Positions 1 to 11,146 of a stretch of 64,000 nt of DNA are shown in pieces. Positions within the stretch are counted from its first letter, which is position 1. Every line of letters starts with the position of its first letter. The notes below the pieces were generated by a model that was not told the DNA's origin, did not search any database, and saw nothing but the letters and a program-made list of their open reading frames with translations. This DNA is from Taxillus chinensis (taxonomy: Eukaryota > Streptophyta > Magnoliopsida > Santalales > Loranthaceae), in contig CM042090.1 in NCBI GenBank assembly GCA_023512835.1, positions 2,178,826 through 2,242,825 on the forward strand. The letters run 5' to 3'. The position numbers were made by a program, and so were the translations under genes.

Positions 1-815
1 TATATTAATGATGACCGAACATAGTGAGGTAGGACTTCCTATATTTTTAGTTAATTAAAATATATTTCAGTGTTCTATTTGCATGTCTTGGTTCATCTAA
101 CTAATTTCATTTATTGATATTAATACTTGTTGGTTGGATTTGATTATGTTTGATTTGGTTTTAAATGTATTTTTACACTTCCAACATGGAAACTATTTTT
201 AGAGTATTTTGTTGTCAAAGCCATATAATTATACCCAAACTGTTTTCTAAATGAACCTTGATTTGTTGGAGAGTTAAGAAAGGTTGTAGCTTGGACTCTG
301 ACCATTAATATCTTACTTTCGCGCAGTGAAACTCAAATTTGACAATGGAACTCAATTTATAAATGCCTTGTTATGGGTATTTCCCATGGGAATTTGTGTT
401 GATAGGAATGTAGCTGGTGAGTTGGTAGCATCCAGAAACATTATAGTGTTTTTTAATCACTACTGCAAATTGGGAAAAAGCTCAGTTTCTTATTCATATG
501 AATCCTTGAATGCTGCATTTTTTTGTTGGTATGTTCACAAAATTAAATCTAACACCAATGCATTAGCTCAGATGTTAATAGTGGTGCACAACATATGTTT
601 CTAAGTCAAGAGTGCATATGGAAAATTTGACTTTTTGTAATGTAGAAGGTATTCTCACCCCTTCTTGCCACTCGCTACAGCTTCATACATTGGGTTTTCC
701 CAAGTTATTCTCAATCCTTCTTGTTGTGAGTCATGCAAAATGAAGATTGATGGGCAATATCTGTGAATTTGATATCCATGTTGTACAATATAGGTGGCTA
801 GCTGAAACATTATAC
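1..815. other. AT-rich flank, no gene recognised
   Basis: AT-rich sequence with one 92-codon open frame (326-604, plus strand) that shows no family I recognise. A short stretch reading FDNGTQF resembles a retroviral-type integrase motif, but nothing around it supports an integrase. I see no RNA gene or promoter that can be supported. Confidence 0.4.
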
Positions 816-1062
816 TAGAGATGGCAACGGTGCGGGTCGAGACCAGGTAGTGGGTGATCCAGATTAGTTCGGATAGGGGTGGGGCAAAACTAATGAGTGT
901 GTCGGGTTGGGACGGGTATTTTAGGATAAAACTGTTCAGAAATTTTTTAAAATGTTAGATTGAGGCGAGGCGGCTAATACCCGTGATTGCCCCATTATCT
1001 CATTGGGGCGAGAAAAAAAAAAGCTCGAGTCGGGACGAATCAGGCCAGAATTGGCATACTTA
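816..1062. mobile_element. hAT-type MITE (non-autonomous DNA transposon)
   Basis: A 247-bp, unusually GC-rich island in AT-rich DNA. The left end reads tagagatggcaacgg and the right end, read on the minus strand, reads taagtatgccaat, an imperfect terminal inverted repeat. It is flanked by near-identical 8-bp duplications, cattatac (808-815) and ccttatac (1063-1070). An 8-bp target duplication and ends of this kind are typical of hAT-derived MITEs in plants. There is no coding capacity. The ends have drifted, so the boundaries are good to a few bases. Confidence 0.6.
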
Positions 1063-1070
1063 CCTTATAC

Positions 1071-1480
1071 ATTTTTAGTTAGTTTTACCAACTACAAGGA
1101 AAGGACAAGTGAGAAAATAGGGAAAGGAATTTAATTTTCTTTACATAAGAACCGTCTCCTCCGCTAGTTCGGGCCCATATTGATCAGTCCCCAACTACAA
1201 AAATCTTATTGATATAATGTATTAGTGTATAATTCTTCTCGAGTTACACCTTGTTCCTTGATATTTTTGGTGTTGAAAGAAAGTACTGCTGATGAGGGAT
1301 GTGTGTGGAACTTCGCAGGAATAATCAGTTGATGGGGATTGTGGGATTAAATATAGTCACTTCCTCAACACCCTCTGTCTTGAAAGTCCATGAATGTTCT
1401 CAAATGTTTCCTTGATACAACGAGACTCCAAAGAAGACACAGCAAAAGGAAAGTGAACGAGCACCAGGGGTGTTGAGCGT
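1071..1480. other. Unassigned spacer
   Basis: No open frame of interest, no repeat structure and no RNA gene recognised. It lies between the MITE and the LRR relic. Confidence 0.4.
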
Positions 1481-1915
1481 TTGTTCATAGAAACCTGTCC
1501 TAAGCTAGAGATGCTCCCGGACATGCTTGCCCCTACTCTCTTTGGGCGGTGGATATTGGGGATGGCAGATGTCTATCTCTGGTGTGCCTACCATGCTCAT
1601 GCGTCAATAATCATCATCATCCCCGTCCATGTGGTGAGTGCCTTTTCCACCCTTTCTCAAGGGACTTTGTATATCTGATTGTGAGAACTTGGAGTCAATA
1701 GCCCTGCTTTTCCTACGGTGAACCTGTCCCTTGAATCTTTATGCATACACAGTTGTCCAGAACCCAAATCCTTGCCCGATGGTGTACGCATCTCAGTTCT
1801 CTCAACAATCTCTGCAAACGAAAGTGTGAGAATATGGGGCAACTGGCTAAATTCATCCCCACCTCTCCACTCTCGAGGATTTGATAACAAAAGGTTGACC
1901 TGCAGGCCTATCTCC
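1481..1915 (+). pseudogene. Leucine-rich-repeat relic of an NLR gene
   Basis: Two stretches in the same reading frame look like C-terminal LRRs of the RPP13-like-1 class of CC-NBS-LRR proteins: CPKLEMLPDML near 1497-1530 and LSLESLCIHSCPEPKSLPDG near 1721-1780. The consensus of such repeats is L..L.I..CP.L..LP. A stop at 1676-1678 and non-LRR residues between them show decay. The relic ends where the 6-kb tandem unit begins, so it is probably the tail of a neighbouring NLR copy that lost the rest of its body. Family assignment rests on these motifs only. Confidence 0.6.
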
Positions 1916-4900
1916 ATTCAACCAGGCAAACACTTTACTCACCAACTAAAAATATCTTCATATCAATGGTGGCACAACTGCACATGATAATGATGTGCTG
2001 CTTACTCTCCCTCCCTAACTTGATTCAGGAGGAGGAAGTCAATTTCACTTCCTGAAAGCACTTGCTAAGATAAAAACATTTTATATTCAGAACAATGCTT
2101 TTTGTTTTTTTTTTCTCACGCTTTTCCCTCTCTGGAGCTGCATCTTATTTTCGAACTTGCATTGTCTGTGGGTTTAACTTTTCTTTGCTTCCTTTTGTAA
2201 TTTTGGTTTCCCAGTACACTCGCGTAAAAATATTTAAATATTTGATTTAAAATTACTTTCTCCTAAGTGACATTGTTTGATTAAGACAGAGTTTAAAGTT
2301 GAAATTACATACTTTGAACTATCTTGCTGTCAACATTAGAGATTAGAGTTGAAATGCACTAATTCTGTACAAACTTTAAGCTATTAAATATATATTAAAG
2401 AAAAAACCCTAAAGTTCACTTGTTTTTTTAGTCAAATGATTTATGTTGTTTTTGAAATAAATAATAAGTAATCCGTTAAGTTTCCCTGTTTGCACTCTCC
2501 ACTCCTCACATGTAAAATATTGCTCCGTGATGCAGTGCAGAGCCTAAAAGCGTGATTTTCCTACTTGTTGAACCTCTCAATATCCCATATAATAAATGAC
2601 GAGCATGTGCAACATTATAAATGTAATTTCTTAATTACCGCATACATTGGATAAGTTGGGGTTTCACTGTCGGACTATAGCTAGTGGTTTCGAGATCAAT
2701 CAAGTAGTCAAAGTTTGAAGTGTTGAGTTATGAAATAAAATAAAAAAAACGAAAGTATTACCAGGTTAGAGCTTTGGATTTCGTGTGGCTTTCATTTCAA
2801 AGCTTTTCCTCTTTTTATTTCAAGAATTCCCTATTGCATTAGTTATATCCTTCATAATTATTAGATGTATCCTAAACCTAGTCTCAAGCCTACTCAAGAT
2901 TCCTATGGTCTTGAATCCTAAAATTAGTTCATTAAACCCTTATAGTTGTTTATCTAGATTTTATCTTGTTTCGAAAACTATTGCAACTTCTAGCCTCATT
3001 AGTATAATTTTTTGAATCAATTACTTCTTTATTAGATGTTTTACACTTAATTTCGAGTTATAAAATCAAAGCAATTAAAACTAACACCATGCAATCTGTA
3101 AATTGTTAGACCGTCAATATTGGTACTCCTTGCCCCATTCAATTTCAAAAGGCCTATAATTAGACAAACAGTAGCTTGAGGCAATTTAGACGGAAAAAAA
3201 AAAAAGAAAACAGGGAAAACAATACACAGGGAAAACCCAACAAAAATAAACTATAAAGCCTATAAAACAGCATGTAAAAGTACACACAATCTCTATCCTT
3301 GTTTGTGCTTCTTAAGAGTTTATGCAAATGATTTTCGGGTATTTTTTACTGCTGCAAATTAAGAATAGAAGTTGTTACTGAATTAAGGTTTGAAATAAAT
3401 CATCTAATACTACAATATTTTACTTTATTTCTATTGTAATGGTAAATGCATAACTTACCTATTGACAACAGTGTCTAAGACGTGTGTGCTTGTGCCAATG
3501 CTCTATTCATGGAACATTTTATTTTTTGTGATTTCCAAGCTATCTTCAACCTTTGCTAGGGTTGAATTTAAGCACTACAAACAAAGATGTTCCGTGAATG
3601 TGATTTCCACCCTGTATGTATAAATTGTCTACTTAAAATTTCGTGCATTTCTATTTTATTCTATAATAGAAAACGAAGAATTAAAGACGCTAAAGGGATA
3701 TGAGGATATCAAGTTGGCTGAACTTGAGTTGGTCGAACTGAATTTATTTTAAATCAAAGCCTTGAGGGACTAACTAAATTGAAGCTTTCTCATCATTGGG
3801 GTTGTCATTCAAGCCATTAGTGTAATTAGCTGTCATTCAAACCATGATAAATATACTCTTGCATTGAATGAACCACAGCTGACACTATTTGGCTATAGGA
3901 TGAGAAAAAAAAATATTGATGAAAATATATTAATACTACGACATTAACAGTTTTTACAACTAATAGTTCTAACAAAAACAATAAAACTCTTCAAACTTTA
4001 AAAATTATATATAAAAAAATTATTCGTAAAAAGTAATTTTTATATATTTAATTTCAATAAAACTCTTTATTTTCACTTTATTTATATTAAAATAATATTT
4101 TTTTTACGAAAAAGTAATGAAAAATGTGAAGTGAAAAAAAATATAATAATAAATAAATAATGAATAATTACTCTTCTGAAATTAAAAGTAACTATAATAA
4201 ATTTTAGATATTGAGGGTGGGATATATAGTTGGATGGAGTGAATTTTTTAAATTTAAGTTTCTATTTATAAAAGATAACGAGAATCACTAATTTATTTAA
4301 ATTTCTAGTCTCAATTAAGCACGGTAATAGTTAATCCCTTGCTGCAAAACGAAATGTTACGTGTGAACATGGAAATAAAACCAAGGAGCTGGCTCCATTA
4401 CTGGTCGAAAGATGCGGGCAAGTTGCATCGTTCTTTCCATCATTCGTGCGTTTGTGAATTGTCAAATGCGAAAAAGAAAAGAAAGAAAGAAACTGTGTCG
4501 GCCACTCAATCGTTTATATGGTGTGACTATCAATGCAGTTCTGGGGTCATCTCGTTTATATTTTACCCTAAACCCACGACCACCGTGTCCGTGTGTATAA
4601 TGTATATGGCAGTTTCTTCTAAGTTGATATTGCTCAATAATTATGTTTAATGAAGGAAACAGGGTAAATTGCATGATTCCACGACCACCGTTTCAAATTT
4701 CAAATTTAATTAATAGACGCCATAAATGGTGTCCACTATTATCTTCTTCTTTTTTAACAAGAAAAAGAAAAATCATTATAATGGGAGAAATATTAGAATA
4801 TTTTGTATTTTATTTGTATTTTATCACGTCAACGGAACAGCAGGGAAGTGGAATCCAACGCGGCTTGCTCCATCCAGCCCAAAGACTGGTCAATTCTTTT

Positions 4901-5068
4901 CCTTCAATTATTCATTCTTCCACGAGACCACAACCATTACTTTACAATTCACAAGCCAAATAGAATTTTCCTTTGTTTCTCCACTTCTCTCCTCTGCTTT
5001 TCAGAACCCACAGCACTGTCTCGCACCAAATTAGTAAAACCCAAAGCAGGAAAAAAAAAAATCCCAAA
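1916..5068. other. Upstream region of the NLR copy 1
   Basis: AT-rich, no convincing gene. The short open frames here recur at the same place in copy 2 but show no domain. It holds poly-A and poly-T runs of different length in the two copies (near 2106, 3193 and 3907). The segment just before 5069 presumably contains the promoter and 5' leader of the NLR gene; I cannot point to a defined TATA box with confidence. Confidence 0.4.
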
Positions 5069-6322
5069 ATGCCAGTCTTGGAGGTAGTTCTGGGGGCGTT
5101 CTTGCAAGTGCTGTTCGACAGATTGGCTTCTCCCGAGCTGCTTAAATTCGCGACGCGAGAAGGATTCAGTTCCGGCCTCGACAAGTTGAAAGAGAATCTC
5201 CATATCATTAACCCAGTGATTATCCGTGTTGAGAATATGGTGGTTCGAGAAACGGTGGTTAATGAGTGGTTGGGGGAACTCAGGGACTGGGCTTCCGATG
5301 CCAATGACTTCTTGGAGGAAGTCAACACAAGAGCTATGCAAGAAGAGGAGGCCAGGCGCAACAACACCAGCAGCTCTATGTTTGTCTCTAGTTGGTTTAG
5401 TGATCTTGGTTCCGGATCCAATTCTGGCAACTATTTAAAGAACGTGGATGAGCTCAACAGACGTTTGGACTCTATTTCTGAACGGATGCGTAAGATGCAT
5501 AACCTCATGAAGATGATTGCCACCGACAATACACCCACACCACCGGCAAAATTGCAAAGACCATTGGAAGCCACCGCGAATGAGTTCCATGTACGGGTGT
5601 TCGGAAGGGAGCAAGAAACGGAAAGGATAATTGAACAGTTAAAAAGCCGCAGGGACGCAAATGTGGAGGTGATTCCCATTGTTGGCATGCCAGGCATTGG
5701 CAAGACAACCTTGGCTCGTCACGTCTACGAATCCGTGCAGCAGCAGGAGCCGCTGCCTTTTGATATCAAAGGCTGGGTTTGCGTATCAGACGAGTATGAT
5801 GTCAACAGAATCACCAGGGATATTCTTGAGTCATTCACTTCCCGAGCCTCCGATTCGAGGGGACGGAATCAACTTCAGTATGACCTCATGGGAGTAGTAG
5901 GAGGAAAAAGGTTCCTACTTGTATTGGACGATGTGTGGAGCAGGAACTACTTTGATCATTGGGCCCCTCTTCGATCACCTTTTCGAGTCGGAGCACCGGG
6001 GAGCAAAATATTAGTCACAACTCGAGACGAGAAAGTGGCTTCCATGATGCAAACTGATGACCCCATGAGAATTCATCACCTGGAAACCTTATGCGACGAT
6101 GATTGTTGGTCAGTGTTTTTGCAACATGTAGTTGATGAAAGAAATTCCGTTTTCGAATCAGAAGCAGGGCGTTTCCGTGACAAAATTTTGGACAAGTGCA
6201 AAGGCCTTCCGCTAACTGCCAAATTACTTGCTGGGCTTTTTCGCGGTGAAAGTCCAGGCCAGGGTTGGGAGGCTAAATTAAGCAGTATCATTTGCAATGT
6301 TGAGTTTTCAGGAAGAGAGTGA
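5069..6322 (+). CDS. Truncated CC-NBS (NLR) disease-resistance protein, copy 1
   Basis: A 417-residue open frame starting at the ATG of MPVLEVVLGAFLQVLFDRL, the usual N-terminus of RPP13-like-1 type NLRs; the frame stays open upstream to 4973, but only this ATG gives the family start. Residues 1 to about 130 form the Rx-type coiled-coil domain. The NB-ARC part has P-loop GMPGIGKTT (206-214), a GWVCVSD strand, kinase-2 LLVLDDVW (283-290), RNBS-B GSKILVTTR (311-319) and GLPL (379-382). The frame ends 35 residues later, so ARC2, the MHD motif and all LRRs are missing; full members usually exceed 1000 residues. Such proteins bind ATP/ADP and act in intracellular immunity. This one would be a CN-type fragment: possibly expressed as an adaptor or decoy, possibly inert. 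The TGA stop overlaps the start of an LTR-like segment. Confidence 0.85.
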   Translation: MPVLEVVLGAFLQVLFDRLASPELLKFATREGFSSGLDKLKENLHIINPVIIRVENMVVRETVVNEWLGELRDWASDANDFLEEVNTRAMQEEEARRNNTSSSMFVSSWFSDLGSGSNSGNYLKNVDELNRRLDSISERMRKMHNLMKMIATDNTPTPPAKLQRPLEATANEFHVRVFGREQETERIIEQLKSRRDANVEVIPIVGMPGIGKTTLARHVYESVQQQEPLPFDIKGWVCVSDEYDVNRITRDILESFTSRASDSRGRNQLQYDLMGVVGGKRFLLVLDDVWSRNYFDHWAPLRSPFRVGAPGSKILVTTRDEKVASMMQTDDPMRIHHLETLCDDDCWSVFLQHVVDERNSVFESEAGRFRDKILDKCKGLPLTAKLLAGLFRGESPGQGWEAKLSSIICNVEFSGRE

Positions 6323-6627
6323 TGCAGTTACTTTTATTAATTTGGTTTCCTTTTTAGTTGCTTGTTATTAACTACCCATTTTTTCCTGTTTTAGGAACAA
6401 AGTGGTAGAACAAGGGCCGTGGTTTCTTTACGTGTTGTTTTGGTTGTGTAATTAACTGCCCCCTTTCTCAAGTGGCGCTAGGTGTGTTCAGTTGTTTTGG
6501 GTGTATTCGGCTATTTAAAACCGTGCTTTTATTAATGAAATCAGATTGCATTTGAACACTTTCGTTTTCCTTTGGAAAGATTCTAAGCAGGCTCTTAATA
6601 TTAGTGATTCTAAAATTAAGGTTACCT
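6320..6627 (+). repeat. Probable Copia LTR truncating NLR copy 1
   Basis: Homology to the NLR stops at gaagagag, and the next bases, tgatgcag, both supply the NLR stop codon and fit the TG start of an LTR. The segment holds the leader-like string ctatttaaaaccgtg and ends gattctaaaattaaggttac, followed by tggtatcatattggg at 6628, close to the initiator-Met-tRNA primer site (tggtatcagagc) of plant Copia elements. A following ATG at 6677 resembles the start of a gag frame that soon decays. The same structure is in copy 2, so the insertion predates the duplication. Boundaries and class are inferred; no second LTR was found. Confidence 0.5.
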
Positions 6628-7991
6628 ATGGTATCATATTGGGATCAAAGTGTCAGTTCGATTGAATACTTTCTCATGGCAGACACCAGGGGTGAGCATT
6701 CATACAATATTATGGATAATAGTGCTACTGTTATAATTCATTTTTCAACCTATTATATAATTATCTAATATATAGAATAACATGACCTTATATCATTTCA
6801 TGCAAATGTTCATGACTCTCAATAAACAGATAAATAGAGACCATAAATTCATTATAGAATATTACAGTTAATATATTAAATTAAATTCAATCATAACCCC
6901 AGTGGGGTTTATGCTAGCATACTAGTTTTACATAATACAAAAGGAAAATACATGGTGATTAAAGGTAATAAAAAGGTAACTGTGACTGTCTGAATGTGGA
7001 ATTAACTCCTCTGATATCCTACTCCCAACCGGTAATGTTATAGGATGCTATTTATGCAAAAATCCACCAAAAACACTCAGAATCTTCCTTTCCAAAGGGT
7101 ATTACAAATTTATAGTATTTTCTTTTCCCAAGTGTAACTTTAAATAGCCTCCAACAGCTAAGGCAAATGATAAAAATGAAATTAATTGTCCTTATCTAAA
7201 TTTAATCATAACCCAACAAGTGCAAGCCACTGCAAATGGTGAAACTGTCCCATTAAAAATGTTGAGTGTGTAATACTGTGTAATAAACTTGGAAATTGGG
7301 CTTGTTGGCTCAGAATCTGTGTTGTCATGACAAAAATGATTTTGTTGGATGAAGAGAGCTTCACCTGACCATCTCCAAACTTCACTTGACTAGAAAAGAA
7401 TTAGATGATTTATGGCATATATAAGTCCAAATTAAATATTGCACGGTGGTTGGTGAGCTTCATCTGACTAACTCTATCGTCACCCGACCAAAAGACAATG
7501 ATTTTTTAGTGCCTGAATTGACTGAAACTATTTTAATCTTACTTGGTTGGATAAATACTCCTTCAACTGACTAAACTCTTTATTTACCCAACCATAAGGC
7601 AAAGTGCTTACATAATGTGTGAATGATCCAAATTCACTATCAAAAGCATGGTTGGATGACCTTGTATGTCTGTCAAATCTCAACTGTCTTTTGTATGTTG
7701 ACTTTTAGTGGTCTCAATCTATTGCTCCATGGAGAAATCCCTTAGTTTATCAAAAATAACACAAAATATAGGCCAAAACTTCATTTGGTTGTTAGGGTGT
7801 TAAAGAAAAAATATAACCATCTGAGTAGAAAAAAAATATAAAATACATATAAATACATAACTGAAATTTCCTTAAAATAGTAGCCTAAATGACTACTATC
7901 AATTATTACTCTTTATTTCAAAACATAATAATAATTAATTAATATAATGGTTGAATGGATTGCATTGTAGTTAATAGATAATTACATGTTA
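6628..7991. other. Decayed downstream part of unit copy 1
   Basis: AT-rich DNA after the LTR-like segment. There are no coding motifs. The stretch 7370-7600 is rich in short scattered motifs of the type ctgac/ctgact, which may be an old non-coding retroelement part. Nothing else was recognised. Confidence 0.35.
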
Positions 7992-10900
7992 ATTCAACCA
8001 GGCAAACACTTTACTCACCAACTAAAAATATCTTCATATCAATGGTGGCACAACTGCACATGATAATGATGTGCTGCTTACTCTCCCTCCCTAACTTGAT
8101 TCAGGAGGAGGAAGTCAATTTCACTTCCTGAAAGCACTTGCTAAGATAAAAACATTTTATATTCAGAACAATGCTTTTTTTTTTTTTTTTCTCACGCTTT
8201 TCCCTCTCTGGAGCTGCATCTTATTTTCGAACTTGCATTGTCTGTGGGTTTAACTTTTCTTTGCTTCCTTTTGTAATTTTGGTTTCCCAGTACACTCGCG
8301 TAAAAATATTTAAATATTTGATTTAAAATTACTTTCTCCTAAGTGACATTGTTTGATTAAGACAGAGTTTAAAGTTGAAATTACATACTTTGAACTATCT
8401 TGCTGTCAACATTAGAGATTAGAGTTGAAATGCACTAATTCTGTACAAACTTTAAGCTATTAAATATATATTAAAGAAAAAACCCTAAAGTTCACTTGTT
8501 TTTTTAGTCAAATGATTTATGTTGTTTTTGAAATAAATAATAAGTAATCCGTTAAGTTTCCCTGTTTGCACTCTCCACTCCTCACATGTAAAATATTGCT
8601 CCGTGATGCAGTGCAGAGCCTAAAAGCGTGATTTTCCTACTTGTTGAACCTCTCAATATCCCATATAATAAATGACGAGCATGTGCAACATTATAAATGT
8701 AATTTCTTAATTACCGCATACATTGGATAAGTTGGGGTTTCACTGTCGGACTATAGCTAGTGGTTTCGAGATCAATCAAGTAGTCAAAGTTTGAAGTGTT
8801 GAGTTATGAAATAAAATAAAAAAAACGAAAGTATTACCAGGTTAGAGCTTTGGATTTCGTGTGGCTTTCATTTCAAAGCTTTTCCTCTTTTTATTTCAAG
8901 AATTCCCTATTGCATTAGTTATATCCTTCATAATTATTAGATGTATCCTAAACCTAGTCTCAAGCCTACTCAAGATTCCTATGGTCTTGAATCCTAAAAT
9001 TAGTTCATTAAACCCTTATAGTTGTTTATCTAGATTTTATCTTGTTTCGAAAACTATTGCAACTTCTAGCCTCATTAGTATAATTTTTTGAATCAATTAC
9101 TTCTTTATTAGATGTTTTACACTTAATTTCGAGTTATAAAATCAAAGCAATTAAAACTAACACCATGCAATCTGTAAATTGTTAGACCGTCAATATTGGT
9201 ACTCCTTGCCCCATTCAATTTCAAAAGGCCTATAATTAGACAAACAGTAGCTTGAGGCAATTTAGACGGAAAAGAAAAAAAGAAAACAGGGAAAACAATA
9301 CACAGGGAAAACCCAACAAAAATAAACTATAAAGCCTATAAAACAGCATGTAAAAGTACACACAATCTCTATCCTTGTTTGTGCTTCTTAAGAGTTTATG
9401 CAAATGATTTTCGGGTATTTTTTACTGCTGCAAATTAAGAATAGAAGTTGTTACTGAATTAAGGTTTGAAATAAATCATCTAATACTACAATATTTTACT
9501 TTATTTCTATTGTAATGGTAAATGCATAACTTACCTATTGACAACAGTGTCTAAGACGTGTGTGCTTGTGCCAATGCTCTATTCATGGAACATTTTATTT
9601 TTTGTGATTTCCAAGCTATCTTCAACCTTTGCTAGGGTTGAATTTAAGCACTACAAACAAAGATGTTCCGTGAATGTGATTTCCACCCTGTATGTATAAA
9701 TTGTCTACTTAAAATTTCGTGCATTTCTATTTTATTCTATAATAGAAAACGAAGAATTAAAGACGCTAAAGGGATATGAGGATATCAAGTTGGCTGAACT
9801 TGAGTTGGTCGAACTGAATTTATTTTAAATCAAAGCCTTGAGGGACTAACTAAATTGAAGCTTTCTCATCATTGGGGTTGTCATTCAAGCCATTAGTGTA
9901 ATTAGCTGTCATTCAAACCATGATAAATATACTCTTGCATTGAATGAACCACAGCTGACACTATTTGGCTATAGGATGAGAAAAAAAATATTGATGAAAA
10001 TATATTAATACTACGACATTAACAGTTTTTACAACTAATAGTTCTAACAAAAACAATAAAACTCTTCAAACTTTAAAAATTATATATAAAAAAAATTATT
10101 CGTAAAAAGTAATTTTTATATATTTAATTTCAATAAAACTCTTTATTTTCACTTTATTTATATTAAAATAATATTTTTTTTACGAAAAAGTAATGAAAAA
10201 TGTGAAGTGAAAAAAAAATATAATAATAAATAAATAATGAATAATTACTCTTCTGAAATTAAAAGTAACTATAATAAATTTTAGATATTGAGGGTGGGAT
10301 ATATAGTTGGATGGAGTGAATTTTTTAAATTTAAGTTTCTATTTATAAAAGATAACGAGAATCACTAATTTATTTAAATTTCTAGTCTCAATTAAGCACG
10401 GTAATAGTTAATCCCTTGCTGCAAAACGAAATGTTACGTGTGAACATGGAAATAAAACCAAGGAGCTGGCTCCATTACTGGTCGAAAGATGCGGGCAAGT
10501 TGCATCGTTCTTTCCATCATTCGTGCGTTTGTGAATTGTCAAATGCGAAAAAGAAAAGAAAGAAAGAAACTGTGTCGGCCACTCAATCGTTTATATGGTG
10601 TGACTATCAATGCAGTTCTGGGGTCATCTCGTTTATATTTTACCCTAAACCCACGACCACCGTGTCCGTGTGTATAATGTATATGGCAGTTTCTTCTAAG
10701 TTGATATTGCTCAATAATTATGTTTAATGAAGGAAACAGGGTAAATTGCATGATTCCACGACCACCGTTTCAAATTTCAAATTTAATTAATAGACGCCAT
10801 AAATGGTGTCCACTATTATCTTCTTCTTTTTTAACAAGAAAAAGAAAAATCATTATAATGGGAGAAATATTAGAATATTTTGTATTTTATTTGTATTTTA

Positions 10901-11146
10901 TCACGTCAACGGAACAGCAGGGAAGTGGAATCCAACGCGGCTTGCTCCATCCAGCCCAAAGACTGGTCAATTCTTTTCCTTCAATTATTCATTCTTCCAC
11001 GAGACCACAACCATTACTTTACAATTCACAAGCCAAATAGAATTTTCCTTTGTTTCTCCACTTCTCTCCTCTGCTTTTCAGAACCCACAGCACTGTCTCG
11101 CACCAAATTAGTAAAACCCAAAGCAGGAAAAAAAAAAAATCCCAAA

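Larger units (their letters stand above)
1916..7991 (+). repeat. Tandem direct duplication, copy 1 (about 6.08 kb)
   Basis: The block starting attcaaccaggcaaac at 1916 starts again at 7992 and runs to attacatgtta at 14030, so copies 1 and 2 are directly adjacent in the same orientation. The join at 7980-7992 passes from the unit's right end (attacatgtta) straight to its left end (attcaacc). The unit contains about 3.1 kb of upstream DNA, a truncated CC-NBS gene, a Copia-LTR-like segment and about 1.4 kb of downstream AT-rich DNA. The left part of the unit is nearly identical between copies while the right end differs at roughly twenty sites. Confidence 0.95.

Noticed and set aside
326..604. 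92-codon frame containing FDNGTQF, like an integrase motif
   Set aside because: No other integrase residue, zinc finger or neighbouring retroelement part is in frame. A seven-residue match is likely chance.
2785..3015. 76-codon frame present identically at 8861-9091
   Set aside because: It is repeated only because the whole 6-kb unit is duplicated. It has low-complexity hydrophobic composition and no domain.
4339..5087. Cluster of overlapping 60-160-codon frames upstream of the NLR on both strands
   Set aside because: They conflict with each other and with the NLR start at 5069, and none resembles a known protein.
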